Shown here one piece after another: positions 62,559-64,000 of a stretch of 64,000 nt of DNA (its first letter is position 1; each line of letters opens with the position of its first letter). Source of the stretch: Occultella gossypii (GTDB taxonomy: Bacteria; Actinomycetota; Actinomycetes; Actinomycetales; Beutenbergiaceae); assembly GCF_019947135.1 (NCBI RefSeq), contig NZ_JAGSHT010000009.1, forward strand, positions 1 through 64,000. The letters are read 5' to 3'. The translations under genes and the position numbers were made by a program. The notes beneath the pieces were generated by a model. That model made no database searches, was not told the DNA's origin, and saw nothing but the letters and a program-made list of their open reading frames with translations.

Positions 62559-63368
62559 TCATGGGCCGGCCAGTTCCCGGAGCCGCCGCTCGGGATCGGG
62601 AGCCGCCGCACGGAGCAGCTTGGTGTACTCGTGCTGCGGATCGAGGATGACGTCATCGGCTGGGCCCCGCTCGACCACGCTGCCTCGGTACATCACCAGG
62701 ATCTCGTCCGAGAAGTGCCGCGCGGTCGCGAGATCATGAGTGATGTAGAGGACGCCGAGCTGCTCTTCGCGCTGCAGTTCCGACAGCAGGTTGAGGACCC
62801 CCAGCCGGATCGACACGTCGAGCATCGAGACGGGCTCGTCCGCGATGAGGATGCCGGGCCCCGGTGCGAGGGCCCGCGCGATCGCGACCCGCTGCCGCTG
62901 CCCGCCGGACAACTCGTGCGGGCGCCGTTGTGCGAACTCCTCGACCGGGTCGAGCCGGACCCGGGCCAGCAGTTCGTGGACGCGGTCGAGGACCGCGGTG
63001 CGGCCGAGCCCGGGATGATGGAGCGTGACCGGCCGGGCGAGGTGATGCGCCACAGAGTGGTACGGGTTGAGTGACGCGAACGGATCCTGGAACACCATCT
63101 GCACGGCGCCCCGGTAGGCGCGCCCGGCGGCGCCGCGCTCGGGCAGGTTCTTCCCGTCCAGGAGGATCCGACCGGAGGTCGGGCGCTCGAGCCGGAGCAG
63201 GAGTTTCGCGACCGTCGACTTGCCGGATCCCGACTGGCCGACGAGCGCCGTCGTCCGCCCGGGCTCGAGAGTGAAGCTGACATCGTCGACGGCGCGCAGG
63301 GTCGAGTGCCGAAGCCCGCTGCGAAGCCGGTACTCCTTGACGACCTCACGTAGCTCGAGCGTGGTCAC
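62559..63368 (-). CDS. Dipeptide/oligosaccharide ABC ATPase (DppF type)
   Basis: 269 residues. Walker A GQSGSGKST, Q-loop VQMVFQDPFASLNPYHSV, signature LSGGQRQRVAIARAL, Walker B GILIADEPVSMLD, and C-terminal DPQHEYTKLL typical of the Opp/Dpp family. Overlaps the upstream ATPase gene by 4 nt. In actinobacteria this importer class also carries oligosaccharides; the adjacent ROK regulator favours a sugar ligand (inference). Confidence 0.92.
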   Translation of the reverse strand: MTTLELREVVKEYRLRSGLRHSTLRAVDDVSFTLEPGRTTALVGQSGSGKSTVAKLLLRLERPTSGRILLDGKNLPERGAAGRAYRGAVQMVFQDPFASLNPYHSVAHHLARPVTLHHPGLGRTAVLDRVHELLARVRLDPVEEFAQRRPHELSGGQRQRVAIARALAPGPGILIADEPVSMLDVSIRLGVLNLLSELQREEQLGVLYITHDLATARHFSDEILVMYRGSVVERGPADDVILDPQHEYTKLLRAAAPDPERRLRELAGP

Positions 63369-64000
63369 AGGGCCACCTCCACGTTCTCCCGCGGACCGGC
63401 TCCGGCGCCGGTGCGGATAAAGTCACCGCGCGTCCCGGTGAGGCTGGGGAACGAGCGGAGCAGCGCCTTGGTGTACTCGTGCTGCGGATCGGTGTAGAGG
63501 GTGCGGGCGTCCGCGATCTCGACGATGCGCCCCTCGCGCATGACGGCTATCCGGTCGCTGATCTCGAGCAGCAACGGCAGGTCGTGGGTGATGAACACGA
63601 CGGCGAACCCGAGTTCCTCGCGCAGGCGGGTCAGTTCCTGCAGGATCTCCCGCTGCACGACGACGTCGAGCGCCGTCGTCGGTTCGTCCATCAGCAGCAC
63701 CTGCGGGTCGAGTGCGAGCGCCATCGCGATCATGACCCGCTGCCGCATCCCGCCGGACAGTTCGTGAGGGTAGGACGACAGCCGGTCCGGGTCGACGCCT
63801 ACCCGCTCCAGCAGCTCCGCACTGCGCCGTCTGCGCGTGCGGCGGTCGAGGTCCGGGCGGTGGGTGGTGAACACGTCCTCGAGCTGGTCGCGGATCCGGA
63901 TCACGGGGTTGAGCGAGTTCATCGCGCCCTGGAACACCATCGCGATCTTGTCCCAGCGGAACGCCCGCAGGTCCTCGCCGTGCAGGTTCCCGAGGTCGAT
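63365..64000 (-). CDS. Dipeptide/oligosaccharide ABC ATPase (DppD type), partial
   Basis: The 3' 212 codons only; the gene runs off the window at 64000. Q-loop MVFQGAMNSLNPV, signature LSGGMRQRVMIAMALALDPQ, Walker B VLLMDEPTTALD, H-loop FITHDLPLL, and C-terminal DPQHEYTKALL. The frame is open to the edge (LGNLHGEDLRAFRW precedes the Q-loop). Walker A must lie outside. Pairs with the downstream DppF-type ATPase. Confidence 0.92.
   Translation of the reverse strand: MDLGNLHGEDLRAFRWDKIAMVFQGAMNSLNPVIRIRDQLEDVFTTHRPDLDRRTRRRRSAELLERVGVDPDRLSSYPHELSGGMRQRVMIAMALALDPQVLLMDEPTTALDVVVQREILQELTRLREELGFAVVFITHDLPLLLEISDRIAVMREGRIVEIADARTLYTDPQHEYTKALLRSFPSLTGTRGDFIRTGAGAGPRENVEVAL

Overview
The window is GC-rich, densely coded actinobacterial DNA. 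Many genes start with GTG, and several have a TANNNT box 6-7 nt before the start codon, the pattern of leaderless transcripts. A mycothiol-dependent-nitroreductase-like protein (Rv2466c family), a GlbO-type truncated haemoglobin and oligoribonuclease all point to Actinomycetota. Micrococcales is the likeliest order. No rRNA gene is present, so I cannot name a genus.

Layout. 0.1-3.4 kb: rhodanese-like protein, glycosyltransferase, anchored exported protein and the Rv2466c-like thiol protein. 3.7-16.5 kb: aminopeptidase N, an APH-family kinase, a PhzF protein, a malQ-EIIA-SDR operon, an MscS channel, PTS EIIB and EI, truncated haemoglobin and TesB. 16.6-24.5 kb: a sugar-type ABC locus with an uncharacterised GHL6-like hydrolase, a 2-hydroxyacid dehydrogenase and a HIT protein. 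Its promoter carries an almost textbook LacI-type operator, and a matching site lies in the first codons of the linked lacI gene. 24.6-32.4 kb: a second operon on the minus strand with importer, AnmK, MurQ, an RpiR/MurR regulator and a secreted GHL10 (DigH/YngK-like) hydrolase. This reads as extracellular peptidoglycan-glycan digestion coupled to (anhydro)MurNAc uptake and catabolism. Neither importer encodes an ATPase, so a shared MsiK-type ATPase is expected elsewhere.

32.6-33.7 kb is a weak or decayed stretch with an ankyrin remnant. 34.5-37.4 kb returns to conserved genes (thioesterase, EttA, SSB paralogue), followed by two overlapping dynamin-like GTPases and tRNA-Arg(TCT). 40.9-45.2 kb, beside that tRNA, is an accessory zone: an MFS/XRE pair, a (CTGC)9.5 microsatellite, a frameshifted flavoprotein fragment, a frameshifted DUF308-like membrane gene, and ohr and tetR truncated head to head.

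45-52.5 kb carries small stress and unknown-function genes, a HerA-like ATPase and a TetR/TIM-barrel/CPBP-protease operon. 52.6-64 kb has orn with a duplicated operator upstream, tRNA-His, tRNA-Lys(CTT) and tRNA-Leu(TAG), an M23 peptidase, an ATP-grasp protein, proline iminopeptidase, an HNH nuclease, a secreted GH76-like enzyme, Bcp, a HAD phosphatase, Nth, a ROK regulator and the start of an oligopeptide/oligosaccharide ABC operon cut by the window edge.

The best candidates for something new are the peptidoglycan-scavenging operon, the LacI/GHL6 locus with its cross-linked regulator, and the TetR/TIM-barrel/CPBP trio. All functional statements are inferred from sequence reading; no database search was run.
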